Source: Sphingomonas sp. TZW2008 (GTDB lineage Bacteria; Pseudomonadota; Alphaproteobacteria; Sphingomonadales; Sphingomonadaceae). Taken from it: a DNA stretch of 64,000 nucleotides. Under the pieces are notes generated by a model. The model had not been told where the DNA came from, made no database searches, and saw nothing but the letters and a program-made list of their open reading frames with translations. The translations under genes and the position numbers were made by a program. Positions 1-7,823 of this stretch are shown here, one piece after another (position 1 is the stretch's first letter; each line of letters starts with the position of its first letter). The stretch is from positions 62,001-126,000 of the forward strand of contig NZ_BDJB01000005.1 in NCBI RefSeq assembly GCF_002117915.1, in the 5' to 3' direction.

Positions 1-446
1 GCAAGGCTGCGCGCGGGGAAGCGCTTCTCGTCGATGTCCGCCGCGAGAATCAGCTGCTTGAGCAGCCGCAGCTGGTCGTCGGTATCGAGGATGGTGAAGT
101 TGCTCTGCAGCCCGACCAGTTCGGCATGGCGGCGCAGCATCTTCGCGCCGATCGCGTGAAACGTGCCGAGCCACGGCATCCCCTCGACCACGTCGCCGAC
201 CAGCCGCCCGACGCGTTCGCGCATCTCGCGCGCCGCCTTGTTGGTGAAGGTGACGGACAGGATCTCGCTGGGATACGCCTTGCGCGTGTGAAGGAGGTGC
301 GCGAGGCGCGCGGTCAGCGCCGCGGTCTTGCCTGTGCCGGCGCCGGCCAGCACGAGCACTGGCCCATCGGTCGTTAGCACCGCTTCACGCTGCGGCGGAT
401 TGAGGCCGCGCAGATACGGCGGGTCGGCAAGCTGGGTATCGGTCAC
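1..446 (-). CDS. UvrD/PcrA-type ATP-dependent DNA helicase, N-terminal part (cut by window edge)
   Basis: Superfamily 1 3'-5' DNA helicase used in repair and replication restart. The visible residues open with a Q-motif-like stretch (LNPPQREAV), then a Walker A LAGAGTGKT, motif Ia (VTFTNKAAREMRERV) and the GTFHAI block typical of UvrD/PcrA. Only about 148 residues are present; the rest lies left of the window. The only reasonable in-frame start I see is GTG at 446; an ATG further upstream is in another frame. No strong ribosome site is visible, so the start is uncertain. The family call is firm, the exact paralogue (uvrD or pcrA-like) is not decidable from this piece. Confidence 0.88.
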   Translation of the reverse strand, partial: MTDTQLADPPYLRGLNPPQREAVLTTDGPVLVLAGAGTGKTAALTARLAHLLHTRKAYPSEILSVTFTNKAAREMRERVGRLVGDVVEGMPWLGTFHAIGAKMLRRHAELVGLQSNFTILDTDDQLRLLKQLILAADIDEKRFPARSL

Positions 447-521
447 CGGGGACAGGTAGGCAGGGTTGCACGATGGCGCAATCCATGAGAACAAAGGCGA
501 AACAATAACGGGAGAGGATCG

Positions 522-926
522 ATGGCGACAACGGGAAGGTGCCATTGCGGGGCGGTGAGCTGGTCGGCCGAGGGGCCCTGCGAGCATCACGCGCTGTGCC
601 ATTGCAGCGATTGCCGCCGCTGGTCCGGCGCGCCGATGGTCGGCTGGATCGCGTTCAAGGCCGATCAGGTCACGGTGACGGGCACACCCGTGGTGTACCG
701 ATCGTCGGAGCATGGCGCGCGCGAGTTCTGTGGCGCCTGCGGAACGGGCCTGTTCTATCGCAACGAGGCGTTCCTGCCGGGGCTCATCGACATCCACTCG
801 GGCACGCTCGACGATCCCGAGAGCCAGCCGCCGGGGGCGCAGATCATGGTCAAGGATCGGCTGAGCTGGACTTCGACGATGACCGAGCTGCCCCAATTCA
901 CGACCTATCCCGGCCTGGGCGAATGA
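522..926 (+). CDS. GFA family (glutathione-dependent formaldehyde-activating-like) zinc-binding protein
   Basis: A 134-residue protein with the Mss4-like fold of the GFA family (CENP-V/GFA). Zinc ligands are visible in the family order: Cys7 and Cys9 (CHCG), Cys26, Cys28 and Cys31 (CHCSDC), and Cys70 and Cys73 (CGAC). Many members bind glutathione or act on glutathione adducts, but most, like this one, have no proven substrate. The ATG follows a purine-rich site (gggagaggatcg). Its TGA overlaps the ATG of the next gene by 4 bases, so the two are probably co-translated. Confidence 0.85.
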   Translation: MATTGRCHCGAVSWSAEGPCEHHALCHCSDCRRWSGAPMVGWIAFKADQVTVTGTPVVYRSSEHGAREFCGACGTGLFYRNEAFLPGLIDIHSGTLDDPESQPPGAQIMVKDRLSWTSTMTELPQFTTYPGLGE

Positions 927-1318
927 TGCGCGATCCGATCGATGCGTGGCACGGCTATATGGCGGCGCCACGCGCCGACCTGCTCGACGCGCTGATCGCT
1001 GACGAGTGCGTATTCCGCTCGCCCGCCGTGCATACGCCGCAGGCCGGCAAGGCGCCGACGATCAAGTATCTAACCGCCGCGGCCGAAGTGCTTGGAAAGG
1101 ACGGCTTCCGCTACGTTGGCGAGTGGCGCGGCGAGCGATCGGCGGTGCTCGAATTCGTCTGTCGGATCGAAGGCGGGATCGACGTCAACGGGGTCGATAT
1201 TATCGCTTGGAACGACGCGGGGCTGATCGTCGATTTCAAGGTAATGATCCGGCCTGTGAAGGCGCTGAACGGCGTCATCCCGCTGATGGGCGCAGTGCTC
1301 GCGCGGGAAAGCCGATAA
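923..1318 (+). CDS. NTF2-like / SnoaL-fold protein
   Basis: A 131-residue soluble protein coupled to the GFA gene through an ATGA overlap. It starts with a helix (DPIDAWHGYM), then the pattern LIADECVFRSPAVHTPQAGKAPTI and a C-terminal beta sheet containing VDIIAWNDAGLIVDFKVMIRP, which is the usual layout of NTF2-like ketosteroid-isomerase or SnoaL-like domains. These folds bind small hydrophobic ligands and the function cannot be read from sequence. Two ATGs stand in tandem (923 and 926); I took the first because it gives the overlap. A GGGGCAGC/GCTGCCCC hairpin follows directly. Confidence 0.75.
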   Translation: MMRDPIDAWHGYMAAPRADLLDALIADECVFRSPAVHTPQAGKAPTIKYLTAAAEVLGKDGFRYVGEWRGERSAVLEFVCRIEGGIDVNGVDIIAWNDAGLIVDFKVMIRPVKALNGVIPLMGAVLARESR

Positions 1319-1322
1319 AATC

Positions 1323-1351
1323 GGGGCAGCACGCAGATCGCGCGCTGCCCC
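1323..1351 (+). terminator. Hairpin downstream of the GFA/NTF2-like pair
   Basis: GGGGCAGC pairs perfectly with GCTGCCCC around a 13-base loop, five bases after the stop codon. There is no T-run after it, so factor-independent termination is only suggested. Confidence 0.45.
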
Positions 1352-1530
1352 GTAGTTCAGGGAGGTGCGGGCAGGGGGGAACCTGCCCGACAGACGACGC
1401 TCACAGGGGGGAAGAAGCGTCGTCGCATCCGATCTAGGCTCGCGATGTTGCCGTAGTATGTCAGGCGTGGGTGTTGTTGTTGCGCGCCGGAAACATTGAC
1501 GGCGGCGGTCGGGGATCGGATGGAACGCCG

Positions 1531-2826
1531 ATGTCGACTGCCGCATCCTCCAATTCGCACCGCCGCGTCCTGCTGGCGAGCTTCGTCGGCACCGGCGTCG
1601 AATTCTACGATTTCTATATCTACGCGACCGCCGCCAGCCTCGTCTTCGGCCAGATCTTCTTTCCGGTGGCGGCGCCGGGCATGCAGCAGATGGCGAGCTT
1701 CGCGACGCTGGCGGTCGCCTTCTTCGCGCGGCCGGTGGGGGCGGCATTCTTCGGCCACTTCGGAGACCGTATCGGGCGCAAGTCGACGCTGGTCGCCAGC
1801 CTGCTGACGATGGGCCTGTCGACGACGCTGATCGCCTTTCTACCGACCTATGCGCAGGCGGGCTGGTGGGCGCCGTTCATCCTCTGCCTGCTTCGGTTCG
1901 GCCAGGGATTCGGCCTCGGCGGCGAGTGGGGCGGCGCGGCGTTGCTGGCGGTGGAGAATGCCCCGCGCGGCTGGCGCGCGCGGTTCGGCTGCGCGCCGCA
2001 GATGGGCGCGCCGGCGGGGTTCATCGCCGCCAATGGCCTGTTCCTCCTGCTCGGACTGTGGCTGTCACCGGAGCAGTTCCGCGACTGGGGTTGGCGCATC
2101 CCGTTTCTGGTCAGCGCGCTGCTCGTCGGGCTGGGGCTCTGGATCCGTCTCAAGCTAACTGAGACGGCGGAATTTGCCGCCGCGCTGGCAGAGGCGCCGC
2201 CACCCGCGGTGCCGCTGGCCGAACTGCTGCGCCACCATGGCGCGGCGGCGCTTGCCGGAACGATCGGGGCGATCGCGTGCTTCGCGCTTTACTACATCGC
2301 GACCGCCTTCACGCTCGGCTACGGGACGAAGACGCTCGGCTATTCGATGCAGGCGATGCTGCTCGTCCAGCTCGGCGCGATCCTGTTCATGGCGATTGGC
2401 ATCTACGCCTCGGCGTGGCTCGCTGACATGCGCTACGACGAGCGGCGGGTGTTGGCGGCCGGGTGCGTGGGCGTGATCGGCGCCGGTTTCCTCCTCGGAC
2501 CGATGATGGGGTCCGGATCGCTCGTGCTGGTGTTCGCCTATCTGGCGCTGTCGCTGCTGCTGATGGGGTTCGTCTACGGCCCGCTCGGCGCGTGGCTGCC
2601 GGGGCTGTTTCCGCCGCGCGTACGCTACACGGGCGCGTCGATGGCGTTCAACCTCGCCGGCGTCCTCGGCGGCGGATTGACGCCACTGGTGGCGCAGGCG
2701 CTGGCGGGCAACTTCGGGCTCGGCGCGGTCGGCCTGTACGGCAGCGCCGCCGCCGCGCTCAGCCTGGTCGCGTTGATCGCGGTCCGGCCGGCGCCGCATA
2801 CGCACGCCGTTGTGCTCGAGCCGTAG
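1531..2826 (+). CDS. MFS transporter, metabolite:H+ symporter (MHS) type
   Basis: Inner-membrane major facilitator of 431 residues with about 12 hydrophobic segments. The N-terminal FVGTGVEFYDFYIYATAA block, the loop 2-3 signature GDRIGRKSTLV and the RFGQGFGLGGEWGGA block are those of the MHS subfamily (shikimate, alpha-ketoglutarate, proline/betaine and citrate symporters). The substrate cannot be assigned. The start is ATG 1531; an upstream in-frame start would add 20 hydrophilic residues without family support. It converges on rsmD, with a hairpin between them. Confidence 0.85.
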   Translation: MSTAASSNSHRRVLLASFVGTGVEFYDFYIYATAASLVFGQIFFPVAAPGMQQMASFATLAVAFFARPVGAAFFGHFGDRIGRKSTLVASLLTMGLSTTLIAFLPTYAQAGWWAPFILCLLRFGQGFGLGGEWGGAALLAVENAPRGWRARFGCAPQMGAPAGFIAANGLFLLLGLWLSPEQFRDWGWRIPFLVSALLVGLGLWIRLKLTETAEFAAALAEAPPPAVPLAELLRHHGAAALAGTIGAIACFALYYIATAFTLGYGTKTLGYSMQAMLLVQLGAILFMAIGIYASAWLADMRYDERRVLAAGCVGVIGAGFLLGPMMGSGSLVLVFAYLALSLLLMGFVYGPLGAWLPGLFPPRVRYTGASMAFNLAGVLGGGLTPLVAQALAGNFGLGAVGLYGSAAAALSLVALIAVRPAPHTHAVVLEP

Positions 2827-2835
2827 CGACTTGGG

Positions 2836-2852
2836 CGCGCCGCAGCGGCGCG
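2836..2852. terminator. Hairpin between convergent MFS gene and rsmD
   Basis: CGCGCCG and CGGCGCG form a perfect 7-bp stem around a 3-base loop in the 27-base gap between convergent genes. No T-run on either side; a bidirectional stop is possible but not proven. Confidence 0.4.
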
Positions 2853-2853
2853 A

Positions 2854-3393
2854 TCAGGCGCGGCGCAGGATCGTGATCTTCGCCTTGCCGTAGATCCGCT
2901 CGGCGGCGATCGCGAAGCCGTCGACCGCTACGTCCTCCGTCCGGCCCGTCTCGACGCTTATCCAGGTGGCGGGCGACACCCAGCCCAACCGCGCGAGCTT
3001 GTCGAGCGCGACCGCGCCTGCGCCGCTCGCATAGGGCGGGTCCATCAGCATTACGTCGAGCGGCGCGCGTGCCGGCCCGAGCGCCAGGACGCTGCCCGCA
3101 CGCACCTCGGCACCCGACGCACCCAGCGCGGCGACATTGGCGCGCAGCGCATCTAGTGCGGACTTGTCCTGCTCGACGAACAGGCATGAGGCTGCTCCGC
3201 GCGACAGTGCTTCGATGCCGAGCGCGCCCGATCCGGCAAAGAGATCGGCGACCGCCAGCCCTTCGAAGCTGCCGACGCGGCTCGCCAGCATCGAGAACAG
3301 CGCCTCGCGCGTCCGATCTGCGGTCGGCCGCGTCGCATCACCTTTTGGCGCGACGATCGGGCGACCGCGCCAATGCCCGGCGATGACCCGCAT
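2854..3393 (-). CDS. rsmD: 16S rRNA (guanine(966)-N(2))-methyltransferase RsmD
   Basis: Class I SAM-dependent methyltransferase that modifies G966 of 16S rRNA during 30S assembly. The 179-residue protein has the RsmD opening (MRVIAGHWRGR, TRPTADRTREALFSML), the SAM-binding loop DLFAGSGALGIE (residues 50-61) and the catalytic DPPY at 118-121. Length fits the family. Its ATG overlaps the TGA of the upstream pseudouridine synthase gene by one base (TGATG), so the two rRNA-modification genes are translationally coupled. Confidence 0.95.
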   Translation of the reverse strand: MRVIAGHWRGRPIVAPKGDATRPTADRTREALFSMLASRVGSFEGLAVADLFAGSGALGIEALSRGAASCLFVEQDKSALDALRANVAALGASGAEVRAGSVLALGPARAPLDVMLMDPPYASGAGAVALDKLARLGWVSPATWISVETGRTEDVAVDGFAIAAERIYGKAKITILRRA

Positions 3394-4745
3394 CAGCGTT
3401 TGCCCCGCGGGCTGCCCGGCCGCGGCTTGCCGGGCTTTGGCGTGCTTGGACGCGTTCGCGCTCCGGGGCGCGAACCGCCTGTGCCGGAGGCGGGGCGGCG
3501 GTCATTGTCCGCCGAGCGCGACCCTCCCGCGCGTACCGGCCTCTCGGTGTTGCCGCTCGGCGCGCTCCGATCGGTTCGACGGCCGGCTCCCACCCGCTGG
3601 TTGTCTTCCTGTTTGGCGTTCGATGTCGGCCGCTCGGCCGAACGCGTGGGGCGACCGCGCGATACGCCGGTCGTGCGACCGGCGCCGGCTTCGTCCCGAG
3701 ATCTTGCGACCGGTATCGACGAGTGCGCGCCGCGCGCCGCGGCGGGGGGGCGATCGGCTTCGTCACCACGCGCTGCGCGGAACGAACGGGTGCGTGCCGA
3801 TGGTCCCTTTGCGCCGCGCGTCGCGACCGTGCCGTCTGCCCGGCGGCGCGGCTCGTCCTTCGCGGGCGGCTTGCCGCCACGCGCTGGTTTGGCGACCCGC
3901 GATTTCTCGCTGCCCGCGGGCGGCGTCGGTTTGAGAACGGCATCGGCCGGCAGTTCGACCGGGGTCACCGCGCGACGGCGTGCGGGTTGCGGGAGGTCGC
4001 GGCGTACCGGATCGGCGCGGAAGCTCTCAACGTCGTGGCGCCGCACTTCGCCGATCTGGCCCGGCTGGAGATCGCCGAGCAGGAACGGCCCGTAGCGCGT
4101 GCGGATCAGGCGGCTGACCTGAAGCCCGAGATGCTCAAGCACGCGGCGCACCTCGCGGTTCTTGCCTTCCTTGAGGATCATCTCGATCCATACATTGGCG
4201 CCCGTACGGCGTTCGATATTGGCGTCGATCGAGCCGTAGCGGATGCCCTCGATCTCGATCCCGTCGATCAGCTCCTCAAGCTGCGGTTGGCTGATCTGAC
4301 CGTAAGCGCGAGCGCGATAGGCGCGCTCGACCCCTGTCGCGGGTAGCTCGAGCTGCCGCTTGAGCTCGCCGTCGGTGGTCATCAGCAGCAGGCCTTCGGT
4401 GCTAAGATCGAGCCGCCCGACCGGCATTAGCCGCGGCAAGCCCTTGGGCAGCCGATCGTAGATCGTCGGGCGACCGGCGGGATCACGCTCGGTCGTCAAC
4501 AGGCCGGGGGGCTTGTGGTAGAGGAACAGCCGCGCAGGTTCGGCCTCGGCGACGGCGTTGCCATCGACGGTGACGCCGGCCAGCGACGGCAGGATCGTCG
4601 CCGGGGTGTCGACTACCGCCCCGTGGAGCGACACGCGGCCTTCGGCGATCATTCGTTCCACTTCGCGGCGCGAGGCGACGCCCGCGCGGGCGAGCAGTTT
4701 GGCGATCCGGTGCGTAGCGGACCGATCGGGGGACGTCTTGGGCAT
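3393..4745 (-). CDS. RsuA/RluB-family 23S rRNA pseudouridine synthase with long Arg-rich C-terminal tail
   Basis: Makes pseudouridine in rRNA. Residues about 10-60 are an S4 RNA-binding domain (RIAKLLARAGVASRREVERMI), followed by the catalytic domain with LYHKPPGLLTT and GRLDLSTEGLLL, where Asp113 in GRLD is the nucleophile. The family core ends near residue 245. The last roughly 205 residues are low-complexity Arg/Pro/Gly/Ala/Ser sequence, probably disordered and strongly basic. Such tails exist in some alphaproteobacterial RluB-like proteins, but this one almost doubles the protein. It is upstream of and coupled to rsmD. RluB is the likeliest specificity. Confidence 0.9.
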   Translation of the reverse strand: MPKTSPDRSATHRIAKLLARAGVASRREVERMIAEGRVSLHGAVVDTPATILPSLAGVTVDGNAVAEAEPARLFLYHKPPGLLTTERDPAGRPTIYDRLPKGLPRLMPVGRLDLSTEGLLLMTTDGELKRQLELPATGVERAYRARAYGQISQPQLEELIDGIEIEGIRYGSIDANIERRTGANVWIEMILKEGKNREVRRVLEHLGLQVSRLIRTRYGPFLLGDLQPGQIGEVRRHDVESFRADPVRRDLPQPARRRAVTPVELPADAVLKPTPPAGSEKSRVAKPARGGKPPAKDEPRRRADGTVATRGAKGPSARTRSFRAARGDEADRPPAAARGAHSSIPVARSRDEAGAGRTTGVSRGRPTRSAERPTSNAKQEDNQRVGAGRRTDRSAPSGNTERPVRAGGSRSADNDRRPASGTGGSRPGARTRPSTPKPGKPRPGSPRGKR

Positions 4746-4866
4746 GGCGCCTGATACATGCGATGCGCCGCGCGCGAAATTAAATGCGACCGGGAAGAGG
4801 CGGCAGCGTTATCGCTGCGCAGGCGTTACGATGCCGACGCATGGCTCGTACAAACAGGATGTTCGG

Positions 4867-5328
4867 ATGATCTTCGGCCGACGGAAAAGATCGATCGTTC
4901 GGCTTCTCGTCGTCGAGGACGAGCCGCTGGTCGCGTTCGACGTCGAGCACATGCTGACCGAACAGAAGTTCGAGATTGTCGCGACGGTCGATCGCGTCGC
5001 CGACTCGCTCGCGATCATCGCCTCCGGCACCGATATCCATCTGGTGCTGGTCGACGTCGTACTGGCCGATGGTAGCGGCGTCGACGTGGCGCGCGCGGCG
5101 CAGGCGCGCGGCATCCCCGTCATGTTCGTTACCGGTCATTGTCCGGGGGAGGCGGAGGCCGTCGCGAACGGATGCCTCTCAAAGCCCTATTCGGATCGCG
5201 ACCTTGTCGGAGCGATCCGCGCCATCGAGGCAAACCATGAAGGGCGAAAGCCTCCGCGACTGCCCGGTGGGTTCCGTTTGTTCGAACACGCAAGGGCTGC
5301 CGCCGGCAACGGCGCTATCGCCACTTAG
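4867..5328 (+). CDS. Stand-alone response regulator receiver protein
   Basis: A 153-residue protein that is a CheY-like receiver with no output domain. The acidic pair Glu17-Asp18 (VVEDEP), the phospho-acceptor Asp63 (VLVDVVLADGSG), Thr89 (FVTGH) and Lys106 (LSKPYSD) are all present. The last about 30 residues are a short tail without a recognisable domain. It is divergent from the rluB-like gene and has no adjacent histidine kinase. ATG 4867 is used; an in-frame ATG at 4831 would add 12 residues. The partner cannot be deduced. Confidence 0.82.
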   Translation: MIFGRRKRSIVRLLVVEDEPLVAFDVEHMLTEQKFEIVATVDRVADSLAIIASGTDIHLVLVDVVLADGSGVDVARAAQARGIPVMFVTGHCPGEAEAVANGCLSKPYSDRDLVGAIRAIEANHEGRKPPRLPGGFRLFEHARAAAGNGAIAT

Positions 5329-5344
5329 GCGAAACGTCCGAGTG

Positions 5345-5602
5345 TCAGTCGATTAGGGGATCGCTGTCGGCTCCCGGCGCTAGGTCGACGTCGGCGAAAG
5401 GTGCCGACCCGCTGCTTCGATCGCCGGCGGCACCTTCGTCAGCGGCGTCGGCGTCGGCCCCTGCGGTCCGCGTGGCCGCATGCTGATCCGCCTCGGTGCG
5501 GGCCGCGTCGTCCTGCGCGGCAGGCGGGCTATCCGGTGCGACATCGCTGTCGTGCTCCGGCACGCTATCTGGATTGGGGTCGCTGCCGCGCTGATCCGTC
5601 AT
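5345..5602 (-). CDS. Small acidic, disordered hypothetical protein (85 aa)
   Basis: A short protein dominated by Asp, Ala, Pro, Ser and Thr with no hydrophobic core (MTDQRGSDPNPDSVPEHDSD at the start), almost certainly disordered. Reality as a gene is supported by a very good ribosome site, AAGGAGG at 5614-5620 on the minus strand, 11 bases before the ATG and overlapping the stop codon of the neighbouring small gene. No family recognised. It converges on the receiver gene with 16 bases between them. Confidence 0.6.
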   Translation of the reverse strand: MTDQRGSDPNPDSVPEHDSDVAPDSPPAAQDDAARTEADQHAATRTAGADADAADEGAAGDRSSGSAPFADVDLAPGADSDPLID

Positions 5603-5618
5603 GTCGGATGCCGCCTCC

Positions 5619-5774
5619 TTATAAGCTTGGCTGACTTGGCGCGGGGTCGCTGCTCGGCGTGCCGGGTGCCGGCTGATCGATGTCGGGCGCGGGCGGCGTG
5701 ATTTCCGGCGGCGGCGTGTCGGGCTGGCCGGGCTGCGTGGGCTGCGGGACTTCGTTGGGGGGGACGGATGCCAT
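5619..5774 (-). CDS. Small proline-rich hypothetical protein (51 aa)
   Basis: A 51-residue protein of Pro-, Gln- and Thr-rich repeats (MASVPPNEVPQPTQPGQPDT, then PPPEITPPAPDIDQPAPGTP). It has an AGAGGA ribosome site about 10 bases before the ATG, and the next small gene's ribosome site overlaps its stop codon, which points to one short two-gene transcript. No signal peptide and no family recognised. Such tiny proline-rich reading frames are common in sphingomonads, which is why I keep it, but it could be spurious. Confidence 0.5.
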   Translation of the reverse strand: MASVPPNEVPQPTQPGQPDTPPPEITPPAPDIDQPAPGTPSSDPAPSQPSL

Positions 5775-5884
5775 CGGTGGTGTTCCTCTCGCCCGCTCAA
5801 CGCGCCGCGCGGATGCAAGTTGCCGGCGCGGCTTGCCGTGCGCTCGCGTGCGGTATAGAGGCCCGCGACCGGCGGTGCCTAGAT

Positions 5885-5969
5885 GCGGGCGTGGCGGAAC
5901 TGGTAGACGCGCTGGATTTAGGTTCCAGTATCGCAAGATGTGGGGGTTCGAGTCCCTTCGCCCGCACCA
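5885..5969 (+). tRNA. tRNA-Leu (anticodon UAG)
   Basis: Class II tRNA of 85 bases with a long variable arm. The acceptor stem GCGGGCG pairs with CGCCCGC, the anticodon stem CTGGA/TCCAG encloses the loop TTTAGGT giving anticodon UAG (decodes CUN leucine codons), and the T arm contains GGTTCGAGTCC. The 3' CCA is encoded. It lies 61 bases before tig and reads in the same direction. Confidence 0.97.
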
Positions 5970-6030
5970 GTACTCCGCGGCATGTTCGCGGACAGGCACC
6001 ATCCACGAAATTTCAGTTGAAGGCACGAAG

Positions 6031-7707
6031 ATGCAGACTGTCGAGACGTTGAACGAGGGCCTGAAGCGCGCCTACACGCTGACCATCCCGGCCAAGGACA
6101 TCGAGGGCCGGGTGGATGCGGAGCTGAAGCGCGTCGCGCCGCAGGTGCGCATGCCCGGCTTCCGCCCCGGCAAGGTGCCGGCGAACCTCGTGCGCAAGAT
6201 GCACGGTCCGGCGCTGCTTCAGGACGCGCTCAACACCTCGATCCAGGAGGGCATCCAGTCGCTGATCGCCGAGCAGCAGCTGCGCCCGGCGATCCAGCCG
6301 TCGGTCGAGCTCGTCGAAGGATATGAGCCCGGCAAGGATGCCGAGCTCAAGATCGAGCTCGAAGTGCTGCCGCAGGTGCCGGCGCCGGCAATCGATGGGC
6401 TGAAGCTGGAGAAGCTGACCGTTCCCGCCGATGACGCGACGGTCGACGCACAGCTGCAGAAGTTCGCCGACCAGTCGAAGCGCTGGGACGATACCGAAGA
6501 GGGCTATGCCGCGCAGCCCGGCGACCTCGTCACCGTCGACTTCGTCGGCAAGACGATGGACGGCGTCGCCTTCGAGGGCGGTACCGGCAGCGACATGGCG
6601 GTCGAGCTCGGCGCGGGCCGTCTGATCCCCGGCTTTGAAGAGCAGGTGGTCGGCGCGAAGGCTGGCGAGGATCGGCAGATCAAGGTGACTTTCCCCGAGG
6701 ACTATCAGGCGAAGGAACTCGCCGGGCAGGACGCGACGTTCGATCTGGTCATCAAGTCGGTGAAGACCGCCGGCGAGGCGACGGTCGACGAGGAATTGGC
6801 GAAGAACCTGGGCCTCGAGAGCCTGGAGCAGCTGCGCGGCCTCGTCCGCGGGCAGATCGAGCAGGAGCTCGCCGGGCTGACGCGCACCTACATGAAGCGC
6901 AAGCTGCTCGACCAGCTTGCCGCGGGGCACGATTTCGAAGTGCCGCCGTCGATGGTCGAGGCCGAGTTCCAGCAGATCTGGAGCCAGCTCGAGCACGAGG
7001 CGACGCACGAGCCCGATCCCAAGGCCGCGATGGAAGAGATGGAGAAGGAGCGCGACGATTATCGCGCGATCGCCGAGCGCCGCGTTCGCCTCGGCCTGCT
7101 GCTCAGCGAGATCGGCCAGGCGAACGGCGTCGAGGTGTCGAGCCAGGAAATGAACCGTCTGATCGCACAGGCCGCGCAGCAGTATCGCGGTGAGGAGCAG
7201 CAGCGCTTCATTCAGTACATCCAGCAGGAGCCGATGGCTGCCGCGCAGCTGCGTGCGCCGCTGTACGAGGACAAGGTCGTCGACTTCCTGTTCGACAAGG
7301 CCGAGGTAACCGAGCGCGAGACGACGCGCGAAGATCTGGAGGCGGCGATCGAGAGCGAGGACGGCTTCGCGACCGGTACGCACCATCACGATCACGACAA
7401 CCACAAGCCCAAGCAGAAGGCCAAGAAGGCCGACGACGCGTCGTCGACGGACACCGACGCGGCAGCGGACGCGCCGGTCGAGGCAATCGAGGGCGAGCAG
7501 AAGCCGGCCAAGAAGCCTGCTGCCAAAAAGAAGGCGGCCGAGCCGCAGGACGGCGAGGGCGAAGCGGCACCGGTGAAGAAGCCGGCGGCGAAGAAGGCCA
7601 AGCCCGTCGCGCAGGATCAGAACGCGGCGGCCGAGGCTCCGGCAGGCGACGAGGCGGCCAAGCCCAAGAAGGCCGCCGCAAAGAAGGCGCCGAAGACCGA
7701 GGCCTGA
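6031..7707 (+). CDS. tig: Trigger factor, ribosome-associated chaperone and PPIase, with long charged C-terminal tail
   Basis: Binds the ribosome exit tunnel and folds nascent chains. The N-terminal ribosome-binding domain carries the signature GFRPGKVP, followed by the FKBP-type PPIase domain (GDLVTVDFVGKTMDGVAFEGG) and the helical C-terminal chaperone domain. At 558 residues it is about 110 longer than usual. The extra part begins with HHHDHDNH at residue 451 and continues as Lys/Ala/Pro-rich segments (repeated KKPAAKK) resembling histone-H1-like tails. The tail is probably disordered and could bind nucleic acid, ribosome or metal; that is inference. ATG 6031 fits the family N-terminus (MQTVETLNEGLKRAYTLTIP). 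Confidence 0.96.
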   Translation: MQTVETLNEGLKRAYTLTIPAKDIEGRVDAELKRVAPQVRMPGFRPGKVPANLVRKMHGPALLQDALNTSIQEGIQSLIAEQQLRPAIQPSVELVEGYEPGKDAELKIELEVLPQVPAPAIDGLKLEKLTVPADDATVDAQLQKFADQSKRWDDTEEGYAAQPGDLVTVDFVGKTMDGVAFEGGTGSDMAVELGAGRLIPGFEEQVVGAKAGEDRQIKVTFPEDYQAKELAGQDATFDLVIKSVKTAGEATVDEELAKNLGLESLEQLRGLVRGQIEQELAGLTRTYMKRKLLDQLAAGHDFEVPPSMVEAEFQQIWSQLEHEATHEPDPKAAMEEMEKERDDYRAIAERRVRLGLLLSEIGQANGVEVSSQEMNRLIAQAAQQYRGEEQQRFIQYIQQEPMAAAQLRAPLYEDKVVDFLFDKAEVTERETTREDLEAAIESEDGFATGTHHHDHDNHKPKQKAKKADDASSTDTDAAADAPVEAIEGEQKPAKKPAAKKKAAEPQDGEGEAAPVKKPAAKKAKPVAQDQNAAAEAPAGDEAAKPKKAAAKKAPKTEA

Positions 7708-7711
7708 TCGC

Positions 7712-7734
7712 GTCACGGCCGTCCGGCGCGTGAC
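7712..7734 (+). terminator. Hairpin downstream of tig
   Basis: GTCACGGCCG pairs with CGGC-G-CGTGAC (one bulged base) around a 2-base loop, a few bases after the tig stop codon. No T-run follows, so termination is only suggested. Confidence 0.4.
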
Positions 7735-7823
7735 CGGCGTCCACTGTTCCGCAAGAACCTTGTCGTAGAAGGCAGTGACAGTGGACCCGCGCGGCCGTTG
7801 CGCGGTGACGATAGGAAGAACCC

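Noticed and set aside
6013..7716. A 567-codon minus-strand open frame opposite tig
   Set aside because: Leu/Arg-rich antisense shadow of tig; no ribosome site and no family pattern.
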